Shown piece by piece: positions 34,451-42,914 of a stretch of DNA of 64,000 bases. The DNA is from Acidobacteriota bacterium (GTDB taxonomy: Bacteria; Acidobacteriota; Terriglobia; Terriglobales; Acidobacteriaceae): assembly GCA_016196065.1 (NCBI GenBank), contig JACPYL010000027.1:186001-250000 (forward strand), in the 5' to 3' direction. Position 1 is the first letter of the stretch; each line of letters opens with the position of its first letter. The translations under genes were made by a program, and so were the position numbers. Under the pieces are notes generated by a model that saw only the letters and a list, made by a program, of their open reading frames with translations, had not been told where the DNA came from and ran no database searches.

Positions 34451-35995
34451 TTGTCGCCACGAAAGCCCGATCTCGTCGCAGGAGTTCTACCCACAGTCAC
34501 TCTGCCATCGGAAGGCGGTCCCGCGCGGTCTCGACGCGCCAAGATTATCTGCACGATTGGCCCAGCCTCCGATTCTGAAGCCTGCATTCGCGAACTGATG
34601 CAACTCGGCATGGACGTCGCCCGCTTGAATTTCTCTCATGGAACTCATGCCGAACATGCTCGCCGCATCAAGCGACTGCGCAAAGCAGCGCGCCGGATGA
34701 AGCGAACGATCTGCATCCTGCAGGATTTGCAGGGCCCGAAGATTCGCACCGGCCGCCTGAAAGGTGGCGAGCGCGTCATGCTCGAAACGGGTGCGCGCCT
34801 GACTATCACTCCGCGCGAAGTGGCGGGTACAGCTGAACTCCTTTCCACCGATTTTCCGGGACTGGCGCGAGAAGTCGAGCCGGGCGCCCGCGTCCTGCTG
34901 TCCGACGGCCGCATCGAGTTGAAGGTGATTGCTGTCCACGGCAATGATGTGGAGTGCGAAATCGTGAACGGAGGAGTACTTGCCGAACAGCAAGGGATCA
35001 ACCTGCCCGGCATCGCGCTCTCCATTCCTGCACTGACAGAGAAAGACAAAATCGATCTTGAGTTCGGACTGCAGCAAGGCGTGGATGTCGTCGCGCTCTC
35101 GTTCGTGCGCTCGGCAGACGACATTCGCGCGACCAAAGCGTTGATGCGCAAGTACGGCAGGTCGGTGCCCGTCATTGCCAAGCTGGAAAAGCCGCAGGCG
35201 ATTGAGCGCCTGGAAGAAATTCTTGAGACCGCGAATGCGGTTATGGTTGCCCGCGGAGATCTTGGTGTGGAATTGCCGCCGGAGCAGGTTCCGGTGATTC
35301 AGAAGCGGGTGATCCAGCGTGCCAGCGTGTGGCGCAAGCCGGTGATCACGGCGACGCAGATGCTGGAGTCAATGACGCACAGTCCGCGTCCGACGCGAGC
35401 GGAAGCCAGCGACGTGGCCAACGCGATTTTCGACGGCACGGATATCGTGATGCTGTCCGGCGAAACGGCGAGCGGCGAATATCCCCGCGAAACCGTCGCC
35501 ATGATGTCTCGCATCATTCTGGAAGCGGAAGCCAGCATGGCCCAGATGCCGCAAGCACCACGCCGCCGCCGCGAAAATCAAACGTACTCGGTTGCGGAAA
35601 CAATTTGCGAGTCGATCGCGCATGCGGCGGAAGAGCTGCCCATGGGAGCGATCGCGGTATTTACTGAAAGTGGAAATACCGCGCGCATGCTGTCCAAACA
35701 TCGGCCGAAGGCGTGCATCTACGGGTTCAGCCGGAATATTGATGTCTGCAACCGGATGAACGCGTTGTGGGGCGTAACTTCTATCCACAAAACGGAATGG
35801 AGCTCCGCCGAGGAGATGGTGCGAACCGCGGAAAAGGAATTGTTGCCGAAAGGCATTATCCGCGAAGGCGATGTGCTGGGCCTGGTGGCAGGTACGAGGC
35901 TGACCTCGGGCGCGACGAACTTCATGCGCCTGCATACGGTGGCGAGTGAGCGTCCGGTAAAAAAGAAACAGCGTCGATCGAAAAAGAAGTCGTAA
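34451..35995 (+). CDS. pyk: pyruvate kinase
   Basis: 514 residues from a TTG (GGA at -14). It has the ADP/PEP barrel motifs: IICTIGPASDSEACI, MDVARLNFSHG, VIAKLEKPQAIERLEEIL (catalytic Lys), AVMVARGDLGVELPP and ITATQMLESMTHSPRPTRAE. It converts phosphoenolpyruvate and ADP to pyruvate and ATP. A charged N-terminal extension of about 28 residues (no signal peptide) and a lysine-rich C-terminal tail (KKKQRRSKKKS) flank the standard enzyme. A downstream start nearer AKIICTIGPAS is conceivable. Confidence 0.94.
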   Translation: MSPRKPDLVAGVLPTVTLPSEGGPARSRRAKIICTIGPASDSEACIRELMQLGMDVARLNFSHGTHAEHARRIKRLRKAARRMKRTICILQDLQGPKIRTGRLKGGERVMLETGARLTITPREVAGTAELLSTDFPGLAREVEPGARVLLSDGRIELKVIAVHGNDVECEIVNGGVLAEQQGINLPGIALSIPALTEKDKIDLEFGLQQGVDVVALSFVRSADDIRATKALMRKYGRSVPVIAKLEKPQAIERLEEILETANAVMVARGDLGVELPPEQVPVIQKRVIQRASVWRKPVITATQMLESMTHSPRPTRAEASDVANAIFDGTDIVMLSGETASGEYPRETVAMMSRIILEAEASMAQMPQAPRRRRENQTYSVAETICESIAHAAEELPMGAIAVFTESGNTARMLSKHRPKACIYGFSRNIDVCNRMNALWGVTSIHKTEWSSAEEMVRTAEKELLPKGIIREGDVLGLVAGTRLTSGATNFMRLHTVASERPVKKKQRRSKKKS

Positions 35996-36041
35996 CCTGA
36001 ACGAGGCGCGGTAACAATCTCACGCGCTACTGGTAAGACGC

Positions 36042-36782
36042 ATGGCTTCGAAACCAGCTGGCATAGCGGCATTTCAGGATGCCGCGCTCACTCCTTCCGT
36101 TCGTGGATTTCTGCACTCACCAGCGAATCCGAACGGTAACGCGTTGGTGCTCGCCCACGGCGCGGGATCAAATTGCAATGCTCCGCTGCTGATTGCGTTG
36201 GCGGAATCGTTTGCGGCACGCGGATATGCCGTCTTGCGCTGCGACCTCCCATTTCGACAAGATCGTCGCACAGGCCCGCCGTTTCCCGGCAATGCAGAAC
36301 GCGACCGCGCCGGTCTGCGCAATGCCGTGGGCGCGATGCGCGAGTTGTATTCAGGGAGATTGTTCCTCGGCGGCCATTCTTATGGGGGCCGCCAATCGAC
36401 GATGCTCTGTGCTGCCGAACCGGATCTCGTTGCCGGACTCCTGCTGCTCTCGTATCCATTACACCCACCGCGCAAGCCGGAACAGATGCGAACGCAGCAT
36501 CTGCCTGACTTGCGAACATCGAGTATCTTTGTACACGGCACGCGGGATCCGTTCGGAAGCATTGAAGAAATGGAAAAGGCGTTGCAGTTGGCGCCCGGAC
36601 GCAAGGAATTGTTGGCGGTAGAAGGTGCCGGGCACGATTTGGGATTTTCCGGCAAGAAATCCGCGCAGGAACTGCCAGATCGCGTGTTCAGGGCGTGGGT
36701 CGCGATGTTTCCGGAGATACCAGTGTCTGCTGGCGACCAGTCCCCGGACTTACTTCAGAAAATCAAACAAACTCACCTGTGA
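36042..36782 (+). CDS. KANL3/Tex30-like alpha/beta hydrolase
   Basis: 246 residues. VLAHGAGSNCNAPLL (oxyanion loop), RCDLPFRQDRRTGPPFPGNA, the nucleophile elbow FLGGHSYGGRQST, LLLLSYPLHPPRKPEQ and VHGTRDPFGS are typical of the bacterial KANL3/Tex30-type hydrolases; the last His is in GAGHDLGFS. It is a soluble serine hydrolase of unknown substrate. Its final 33 bases overlap the 3' end of flgL on the other strand. Confidence 0.85.
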   Translation: MASKPAGIAAFQDAALTPSVRGFLHSPANPNGNALVLAHGAGSNCNAPLLIALAESFAARGYAVLRCDLPFRQDRRTGPPFPGNAERDRAGLRNAVGAMRELYSGRLFLGGHSYGGRQSTMLCAAEPDLVAGLLLLSYPLHPPRKPEQMRTQHLPDLRTSSIFVHGTRDPFGSIEEMEKALQLAPGRKELLAVEGAGHDLGFSGKKSAQELPDRVFRAWVAMFPEIPVSAGDQSPDLLQKIKQTHL

Positions 36783-37637
36783 AATCTTCCCGATGGCGGC
36801 TAACGTGGCGTTGGTTGCGGCCTGCGAATTGACGAGGCGGCTGGCGGCCGACTCGATGTCAGCGGAGGCCAAGGTGTTTTCCTGCTGGCTGAGTTGCACT
36901 TTTGTGTTGCCCAGGTTGGTGATTTGCGCCTGCGCCTGGTTCAGAGTGTTTCCATAGAAAACGCGCTGGCTCGAAATGTTGTCGAAGGAATCGCGCAACG
37001 AAGTGATGGCTGTGTCGTATCCAGTGTTCGACTGGACGGCTTGGATCAGCCCGTTCAAAGCCAGGAAGACGTCATGGCCGGGAGCGGTAAAGAGTTGTGA
37101 GCCCGGCTTGTTGGCGGCAATCTGGTATCCGTCTCCGATTTGCACGTTGTTAACGCTGTCGTTGCCGTCGTAACGGACGCCGGAGGGAACGGTATTGTCA
37201 AGGACAAACGGCGGTGAACTTGTTTTCGTTCCGGCAAAGAGCGGCGATCCCTCGAACGAAGTGTTCCCGAGTGAAACCAGTTGTGCCTGGATGCCTTGCA
37301 GTTCCACGACAATTGCAGCCCGGTTGGCATCGTTCAGCGGGCCATTTGCGGCTTCCACCCCGAGCGTGATGGCGTTGGTGAGAGTCAGGACTATGGAACT
37401 GAGGGCGGAATCCGCGGTCTGAAATTGGCCTTGAATGGAGCCCAGGCTCTGAACATAACGGTTTGTGAAGACGGTTTGGTCGTGATTCTGGACGAGAATT
37501 GCGGACGCAGAAGGATCGTCCGAAGGCTGATTCACTCTTCTGCCGGAAGCGAGTTGCAGCAGCGCGTCCTGCGTGGTCTGCCGCGTAGAATTCAGGGCTG
37601 CGAGCAGGTCGGGTGTGAGGTTTGGATTGACGCGCAT
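36750..37637 (-). CDS. flgL: flagellar hook-associated protein 3 (FlgL)
   Basis: 295 residues with flagellin-like coiled ends: N-terminal LAALNSTRQTTQDALLQLAS, GRRVNQPSDDPSASAILVQ, and C-terminal QQENTLASADIESAASRLVN. FlgL forms the junction between hook and filament. It is the last gene of the flagellar run, 29 bases after flgK, and lies downstream of the sigma-28 promoter at flgM. Confidence 0.92.
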   Translation of the reverse strand: MRVNPNLTPDLLAALNSTRQTTQDALLQLASGRRVNQPSDDPSASAILVQNHDQTVFTNRYVQSLGSIQGQFQTADSALSSIVLTLTNAITLGVEAANGPLNDANRAAIVVELQGIQAQLVSLGNTSFEGSPLFAGTKTSSPPFVLDNTVPSGVRYDGNDSVNNVQIGDGYQIAANKPGSQLFTAPGHDVFLALNGLIQAVQSNTGYDTAITSLRDSFDNISSQRVFYGNTLNQAQAQITNLGNTKVQLSQQENTLASADIESAASRLVNSQAATNATLAAIGKISQVSLFDFLK

Positions 37638-37666
37638 TAATATACTCCTCAGCGAACGCTCGCCAG

Positions 37667-39031
37667 TTAGTCTCGTCCGAGATTGACCGCGAGATCAAGC
37701 ATGGTATTGACGGTGGTGACGACGCGGGCAGCCGCCTGGTAGGCGGCTTGATAGCGGATGATGCTGGCGGCCTCTTCATCGAGCGACACGCCCGAGACCG
37801 AGGCGCGCTGGTCGCCGAGCTGGCGCACAATCAGTGACGATGCTTCGAGATCGGAACCGGCATTGGCAGTGTCGGTACCAATTGTGAAAACCAGGCGGGA
37901 ATAGAAATCGAGAGGTTTTTGTCCCGCCACAATCGCTTGATCATGAACGGCCGACAAGAGCGCGAGGTTCCCATTGCTGCCCGGTGTGCCGTCGGAACTA
38001 GCAGCGATCAGTGCGGGATCCGTGATGGACACGGTGAGGGCGGCGGCCGCGCCCGCTCCAACCGGAGGAACGAAAAGGTCAGTTCCTTGTACGCCGTTGA
38101 GGTCAAACCCGGTGCGGTTCGCGGTGTTCAAGGCAGTGGCTAGTCCGGTCGCGAGTTGATCGAGATTGCCCAGTACGGTCGGGATAGTCGTGTCACGCAC
38201 CTGCAACAGGCCACCGAGCTTACCGGAGGTGAGCAGTCCGGTGACGTCAACCGTTCCGGCTAAGACCTGGTGGATGCCGCCAGTTCCGATTTGAGTGGTG
38301 AGAGGGAAGTTTCGCTCTCCGGCAACCAGCGGCGTGCCATTGGAAGTAGTAAGCGCGATCCCACTTTCTGTCTGAATGACCGAAACGTCAACCAGGCTCG
38401 ACAGTTGGCGGATTGCTTCGGTTCGCTGGTCAATGAAGATGCCAGCGTCCTCATGCACGTTTTCCAGGGCAGAGACCTGCTTGTTAAGGCCCGCAATTTG
38501 GGCGGTGAGCGTGTTGATCTGACCGACGGTGTCCACCACGTTCAAGTCGAGATTGCTGCGCTGCGCCTGCAGGTTGTGCGCTTCCGTGTTGAACGTTGTT
38601 GCCAGATTGCCCGCTGCGGTGAGAACCGCTTGCCGCAAGGAGAGACTGGTCGGGTCGGTGGACAACTGCTGCAGGCTGTCAAAGAATTTGCTGATTGCGT
38701 CGCCGATGCCGGAATCCGTTCCGCTGAATCCGACTTGAATTTGCTGGAGCGCGCCCAGAGTCGTGTCCAGTTGGCCTTGCGTCTGTGTTTCCTGGCTGAT
38801 GCGCAATTCCAGAATCGGATCGCGCAGGCTTTGAATTTGTTTTAATACCACGCCCGTGCCGATGCTGAGTCTCCCAAGCACCACCGGGTCGCCGGGTGTG
38901 AGGTCGGGACGCTTCCGTGAGAATCCCGGGGTGTTGGCGTTGGCGACATTGTTCGCGGAGGTTTCGAGTTGCTGTTGGCTGACCAGGAGCGCGCTTAAGG
39001 CAATCGAAAGGGAACCATTTAGTCCGGACAT
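37667..39031 (-). CDS. flgK: flagellar hook-associated protein 1 (FlgK)
   Basis: 454 residues. The rod/hook-family N-terminus (SIALSALLVSQQQLETSANN, VANANTPGFSRKR) and a C-terminal helix (AASIIRYQAAYQAAARVVTT) are clear. The middle is shorter than the 547 residues of enterobacterial FlgK. It joins hook and FlgL. Its start overlaps the flgN end by 13 bases, suggesting that chaperone and substrate are made together. Confidence 0.95.
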   Translation of the reverse strand: MSGLNGSLSIALSALLVSQQQLETSANNVANANTPGFSRKRPDLTPGDPVVLGRLSIGTGVVLKQIQSLRDPILELRISQETQTQGQLDTTLGALQQIQVGFSGTDSGIGDAISKFFDSLQQLSTDPTSLSLRQAVLTAAGNLATTFNTEAHNLQAQRSNLDLNVVDTVGQINTLTAQIAGLNKQVSALENVHEDAGIFIDQRTEAIRQLSSLVDVSVIQTESGIALTTSNGTPLVAGERNFPLTTQIGTGGIHQVLAGTVDVTGLLTSGKLGGLLQVRDTTIPTVLGNLDQLATGLATALNTANRTGFDLNGVQGTDLFVPPVGAGAAAALTVSITDPALIAASSDGTPGSNGNLALLSAVHDQAIVAGQKPLDFYSRLVFTIGTDTANAGSDLEASSLIVRQLGDQRASVSGVSLDEEAASIIRYQAAYQAAARVVTTVNTMLDLAVNLGRD

Positions 39032-39486
39032 GATTGCACTCCTGCCTGCGGTTGAGTGGCCATGTGCAGCAGGTTCAGCTCGGGTGCGTAGGTGGTTGCG
39101 TGCGTGTCGGCCATGTGCGCCACGATGGCAAGGCTCCGTTGGAGATGACGAAGCAGGGAGCAGTGCACGCGCGTGAGATGCCGGATGCGAACCGTGAGGG
39201 CCTCGAACTCGCGGTTATGATCCGTCGAAGGGGCGGGTGGCATCGAAGAGCGAGAGGCCGCATCGACCAGCGACAATGACCCTCGCTCGGATTCGTGACG
39301 CAACTGGTCTTCGAGCAAACTCCACTGGCGGCATAGTTCGGCCTGATGGGCGGCGCCGCGGGCAATCTTTTCAGCATCATTCTCGGAGAGTGCGAGCTGG
39401 CTCATTTCGAGGCTGGCCGCGAGATCGCGCAGCAGAAAGAGCCTGGTCGAGATCAGGTCGCCGGGCTGGGTTAGGACTGCGTCCAT
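39019..39486 (-). CDS. flgN: FlgN-like flagellar export chaperone
   Basis: 155 residues from ATG 39486; an all-helical, weakly conserved protein with a coiled N-terminal part (LISTRLFLLRDLAASLEMSQ, LALSENDAEKIARGAAHQAE). The C-terminal region is rich in histidine and arginine. FlgN chaperones FlgK and FlgL; the call rests on length, helix pattern, and position between flgM and flgK. Sequence similarity alone would be weak. Confidence 0.7.
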   Translation of the reverse strand: MDAVLTQPGDLISTRLFLLRDLAASLEMSQLALSENDAEKIARGAAHQAELCRQWSLLEDQLRHESERGSLSLVDAASRSSMPPAPSTDHNREFEALTVRIRHLTRVHCSLLRHLQRSLAIVAHMADTHATTYAPELNLLHMATQPQAGVQSCPD

Positions 39487-39661
39487 ATCAGGCCAAATCG
39501 TCAAGTTGATGCGGGTTCGGTTCCGTATTCTCTTCGTCGGCATCCGGCTTTACAGGCGGAGACGGCCGGCGACGGCGTGGAGGAGGCTCGTACTCGCCAG
39601 ACTGTTTTTCTCTGACGCGCATGGTTGGATCAAGCCGGTTTGTGATGAGCGGATCCACGCG

Positions 39662-39976
39662 TTATCCCGTTGGCTGGCCAGCGCTGCCGTTGGTCAAGTC
39701 GGCGATGATCGCCGTTGCCAGTTGATTGTCACTGACTGCATACTCGCCTTTTCCCACCGACTGGCGAAGTAAATCCACGCGCTGCTGCCGGACTTCTGGT
39801 TGGGCCAGCACCTGACTTTCGAGTGCCCGCACGCGGGCATGATCGAAGGAAAAGTGCGTCTTGTCTTGGGCGGCGAGGGCGCTTCCGTGATCGTTCTGAT
39901 CCGGAGTGACACGGGCGCGATCGGGTTTGCCGCCGTCCACTGACTTCGTCCCATAATTTGTTAGATCTACTCTCAT
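39662..39976 (-). CDS. flgM: anti-sigma-28 factor FlgM
   Basis: 104 residues from ATG 39976, with GGTGAG seven bases upstream. The C-terminal part is FlgM-like: RVRALESQVLAQPEVRQQRV, DLLRQSVGKGEYAVSDNQLA and TAIIADL, which bind FliA. The N-terminal half is polar and probably disordered, as usual. FlgM holds sigma-28 inactive until the hook is complete and it is secreted. A 175-base gap separates it from flgN. Confidence 0.88.
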   Translation of the reverse strand: MRVDLTNYGTKSVDGGKPDRARVTPDQNDHGSALAAQDKTHFSFDHARVRALESQVLAQPEVRQQRVDLLRQSVGKGEYAVSDNQLATAIIADLTNGSAGQPTG

Positions 39977-40003
39977 GGTGCTCACCGGTTCCCTTCTGCG
40001 CTA

Positions 40004-40030
40004 TCATCGGCAGATTCTTGGCAAACCTTA
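40004..40030 (-). promoter_or_regulatory. sigma-28 (FliA) promoter of flgM
   Basis: Read on the minus strand: TAAGGTTT (40030-40023), 11-base spacer, GCCGATGA (40011-40004). This matches the sigma-28 consensus TAAAGTTT-N11-GCCGATAA at 14 of 16 positions with perfect spacing. Transcription would start near 39997, giving a leader of about 20 bases to the flgM ATG. Confidence 0.85.
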
Positions 40031-40093
40031 ATGCTGCTTGGAATCTGCATACACGTAAGGCTGCTATAGGGATCGGCAAATTGCTCAATGGCT

Positions 40094-40411
40094 TCACTGT
40101 TTTGGCCCACTCGGCGGTTCGTTCAAGCCGGGTACTTTCGTTTGCTGCCACTGCTGCAGGATCATCCGGGCGATCCCGATTCCCCCGTGCGCGGACATCG
40201 CGGATGCCAAGGCCTGCGTGCCCATGGCAGCATAGTTATCACTGCCGGCTGAGGACTCTCCCGCTGCCCCGGCGAAGCTCTTCTGCAACGATTCGAGCAA
40301 GGAACTGAGAAGAACGGCTTCGAAATCCTGGGCTGCCTTTGCAGCTTTCACTTTCCCTGCCGGATGGGTAGAAGGCAGCGCGGGGATCGCAAACGGAATC
40401 GAAACACTCAT
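40094..40411 (-). CDS. flgJ: rod-binding protein FlgJ (N-terminal domain only)
   Basis: 105 residues: KVKAAKAAQDFEAVLLSSLL, the rod-binding signature, and YAAMGTQALASAMSAHGGIG. The muramidase/glucosaminidase half of enterobacterial FlgJ is absent, so peptidoglycan cutting must come from another enzyme. The ATG shares one base with the flgI stop, and GGAGGTGATCTG just before it is a near-perfect match to the 16S rRNA tail. Confidence 0.9.
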   Translation of the reverse strand: MSVSIPFAIPALPSTHPAGKVKAAKAAQDFEAVLLSSLLESLQKSFAGAAGESSAGSDNYAAMGTQALASAMSAHGGIGIARMILQQWQQTKVPGLNEPPSGPKQ

Positions 40412-41541
40412 CAGATCACCTCCAAATCCGCGTCGAGCGCTCCTGCTGCCTTGATGGCCTGCAGGATCGAAATTACATCGCGAGCGGTCGCACCCATGTT
40501 CTGTAATCCATTGACGAGTTGCTCGACTTTGGCGCCTTCCGCGATCTCGACCCGGCGCACTGGAGCGTCTTTCGTTTGCAGGTCTTGTTGTCCAACCACG
40601 GCAGTCTTGCCTTGCGAGAACGGCTCGGGTTGAGACACCTGAATTTCCGTTGTGATCTGCACCGAGAATCCGCCGTGCAGAATGGAAACCGCACCCAGGC
40701 GAACATCCTGTCCCATGACCACCGTGCCGGTCCGTTCATTGACGACGACGCGTGCCCGGCGGTGAACGACGACCGCCAGGTTTTCGATCTTTGCCACCAC
40801 GTTCGAGAGGTTCGGAACGCCTGTGCCGGCAGCATTGATTTCCACTCGGCCGCCATCGCGGGCGATGGCCACATTGTGCCCGAAAGCGAGGTTGATCGCG
40901 TCCGAAATTTCGCCGGCAGTTGTAAAGTCCGGTTCCCGGAGCAGCAGGTTCAGTGGTTGAAGACGATCGAAGTTGAAAGGCACGGCGCGCTCCACACGGC
41001 CGCCGGAGGGGATGCGTCCAACGGTAGGGTGGTTGACTTGCTTGCCATTGCCGGACCCGCCCACCGAGTAGCCGCCAACGGCCAGAGGGCCCTGTGCTGC
41101 GGCGTATACCTGGCCATCAGCGCCGTAAAGAGCGGTGAGCAGCAGCATTCCGCCTTCGAGACTTTTGGCATCACCAATGGAAGAAACAGTCACGTCTACA
41201 GGCGCGCCGGGACGCGCAAATGGAGGAAGCATGGCCGTCACAAAGACGGAGGCGACATTTTTTACCCGTACAGCACTCGCTGGAATCTGCACGCCCATGC
41301 GTTGCAGAATTCCGGCCAGCGTCTGGATCGCGAACACGGTCTGCTGTTTGTCCCCGGTGCCGTTCAGTCCCACGATCATGCCATAGCCGATCAGAGGATT
41401 GTCGCGCACGCCTTCAACCGTCGCGAGATCGCGAATCTTGATTTCCACAGGTTCGACGGCGATGGCGGGCCTCGCGGTCAGGATCACAAGGATCACTGCC
41501 AGCAGAACCGATGTATTTTGGAGTCGAAGTGCGACTGTCAT
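40411..41541 (-). CDS. flgI: flagellar P-ring protein FlgI
   Basis: 376 residues with a signal peptide (SVLLAVILVILTARPAIA). FlgI blocks: IRDLATVEGVRDNPLIGYGM, VGLNGTGDKQQT, VRVKNVASVFVTAMLPPFAR and GVQIPASA. It forms the ring in the peptidoglycan layer around the rod. Gram-negative type flagellum is implied together with flgH. Confidence 0.96.
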   Translation of the reverse strand: MTVALRLQNTSVLLAVILVILTARPAIAVEPVEIKIRDLATVEGVRDNPLIGYGMIVGLNGTGDKQQTVFAIQTLAGILQRMGVQIPASAVRVKNVASVFVTAMLPPFARPGAPVDVTVSSIGDAKSLEGGMLLLTALYGADGQVYAAAQGPLAVGGYSVGGSGNGKQVNHPTVGRIPSGGRVERAVPFNFDRLQPLNLLLREPDFTTAGEISDAINLAFGHNVAIARDGGRVEINAAGTGVPNLSNVVAKIENLAVVVHRRARVVVNERTGTVVMGQDVRLGAVSILHGGFSVQITTEIQVSQPEPFSQGKTAVVGQQDLQTKDAPVRRVEIAEGAKVEQLVNGLQNMGATARDVISILQAIKAAGALDADLEVI

Positions 41542-41559
41542 AAGTTCGCCGAGTCTTTC

Positions 41560-42240
41560 CTAGAAGTTCAAGATTCGCAGAATCATGCGCAAGATCGAAT
41601 GCGGTGGCCGCGTGCCATCGGAGACGACACCTTTGCCCTTGATTTCCAATTCCAGATTGCCGAGCGCGTTAGAGATGACCGTATTGTCGAATGTGACGTC
41701 GCCCGGGCGAACCACGCCGCGCAGGATAATGCTCTGATGTTCGTTGTTCATCATGATTGAACGTTCGGCCTCAACCACCAGGTTGCCGCTCGGCAGTACG
41801 GCGACAATGCGCCCGGAAAGACTGGTGCGAAGCTTCGACGTGGAAGTGGCCTGGCCCTTGCCGGCCAGTGTCTCGGCAGAGTGCAAGCCCAGCAAGTTGG
41901 CGACGCCCGTGGTCTTGAGACGGCCGGGCAGAGAATCGATCCCAGAACTGGCTTTGAAACTGCGATCGGTGCTGACCGCTCCGGTATTCGAAGACGTCAG
42001 GTCCTGCACTACCAGGATGGTAATGAGATCTCCGGCGATGCGAGCCTTGTAGTCGGTAGTGAGAGCGGCCATGCGCCCGTTATCGATCCAGAGGCTGCCC
42101 GGTGTGGGCGCGGTCGCCGCACCTTCTGCCATTTGGACGTGGGCCAGATACTTGGCGAGGTTGTTCTCGGTGGATTTGCGGGCCGAGGCACTCGCCAGGA
42201 TTGCGTTCGCGATCAGCAGGCAACACCAGGCTGTTCTCAT
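41560..42240 (-). CDS. flgH: flagellar L-ring protein FlgH
   Basis: 226 residues from ATG 42240, with AAGGAGAAAC before it. FlgH core: SLWIDNGRMAALTTDYKARI, GDLITILVVQDLTSSNTGAV, SLSGRIVAVLPSGNLVVEAE and GVVRPGDVTFDNTVISN. It forms the outer-membrane ring. The signal sequence (MRTAWCCLLIANAILASASA) has no lipobox cysteine at the cleavage site, whereas FlgH is usually a lipoprotein. Confidence 0.92.
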   Translation of the reverse strand: MRTAWCCLLIANAILASASARKSTENNLAKYLAHVQMAEGAATAPTPGSLWIDNGRMAALTTDYKARIAGDLITILVVQDLTSSNTGAVSTDRSFKASSGIDSLPGRLKTTGVANLLGLHSAETLAGKGQATSTSKLRTSLSGRIVAVLPSGNLVVEAERSIMMNNEHQSIILRGVVRPGDVTFDNTVISNALGNLELEIKGKGVVSDGTRPPHSILRMILRILNF

Positions 42241-42265
42241 GTTTCTCCTTCGGCTGCGATATGGA

Positions 42266-42904
42266 TTACCGCGTCGCAGATTGGGTGAGTGCTTCGAGAC
42301 GTGCCGGCGCGGCCACGCGAGCTCGAAAGATCTGCCCATCCTGGCTGCGTACTCGGACGATGGCCCCTTCGCCTCCGCGTTCCAGGCAGGTCACGAGCGC
42401 GGTCAGGTTCAGTTGGCTGCCACGAAAGACGACCGTGGCCTGATCCCCGACCCGAATCAGGGTTTTATGGGGCGCAGCGCCAGCCGTTCGCGGACGGGAT
42501 GCGGCGCGGCACGCACTGCCGGAAATCCTGGCCGAACCCATCGCGGTGGAACGGCCAGCGTCTGCGTAGGCCAGAAAGGGGACGCATTCTCCTGGCTGGC
42601 GGCATTCCAGTTGGAATTGGGCGCGCTCGAGGTCCGCGTCCCAGCAAACCATCGAAACCCGCAACGTTCGGCTGGAGGCAGCAGGCACGGCGGTGGGAAG
42701 TTCGATTTCATCGATGGCGAGCAGTTGCTCTTCGCGGACACCGCGCTGCCGGAGTTCTCCGCTGACGGCTTGCCACACTTCCTCGCGAGTTATGGGAGTC
42801 AGCTGCGGCCGCGCGTTCTGTGCCGGAAGGGACGTGCTCGCTCCGAGGGTCAGGACGATTCCGGCAGCGAGGGAAATTGCGGACAGCATGGTTGTTTTCT
42901 TCAC
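42266..42904 (-). CDS. flgA: P-ring assembly chaperone FlgA
   Basis: 212 residues with a signal peptide (AISLAAGIVLTLGASTSLPA). The C-terminal half carries the FlgA/SAF-type beta domain (TLIRVGDQATVVFRGSQLNL, AIVRVRSQDGQIFRARV). It helps FlgI polymerise in the periplasm. Placed between flgG and flgH. Confidence 0.85.
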   Translation of the reverse strand: MKKTTMLSAISLAAGIVLTLGASTSLPAQNARPQLTPITREEVWQAVSGELRQRGVREEQLLAIDEIELPTAVPAASSRTLRVSMVCWDADLERAQFQLECRQPGECVPFLAYADAGRSTAMGSARISGSACRAASRPRTAGAAPHKTLIRVGDQATVVFRGSQLNLTALVTCLERGGEGAIVRVRSQDGQIFRARVAAPARLEALTQSATR

Positions 42905-42914
42905 GGTTTACCCT

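Noticed and set aside
40519-41760. 413-codon plus-strand frame across flgI and flgH
   Set aside because: Shadow of two well-supported flagellar genes.
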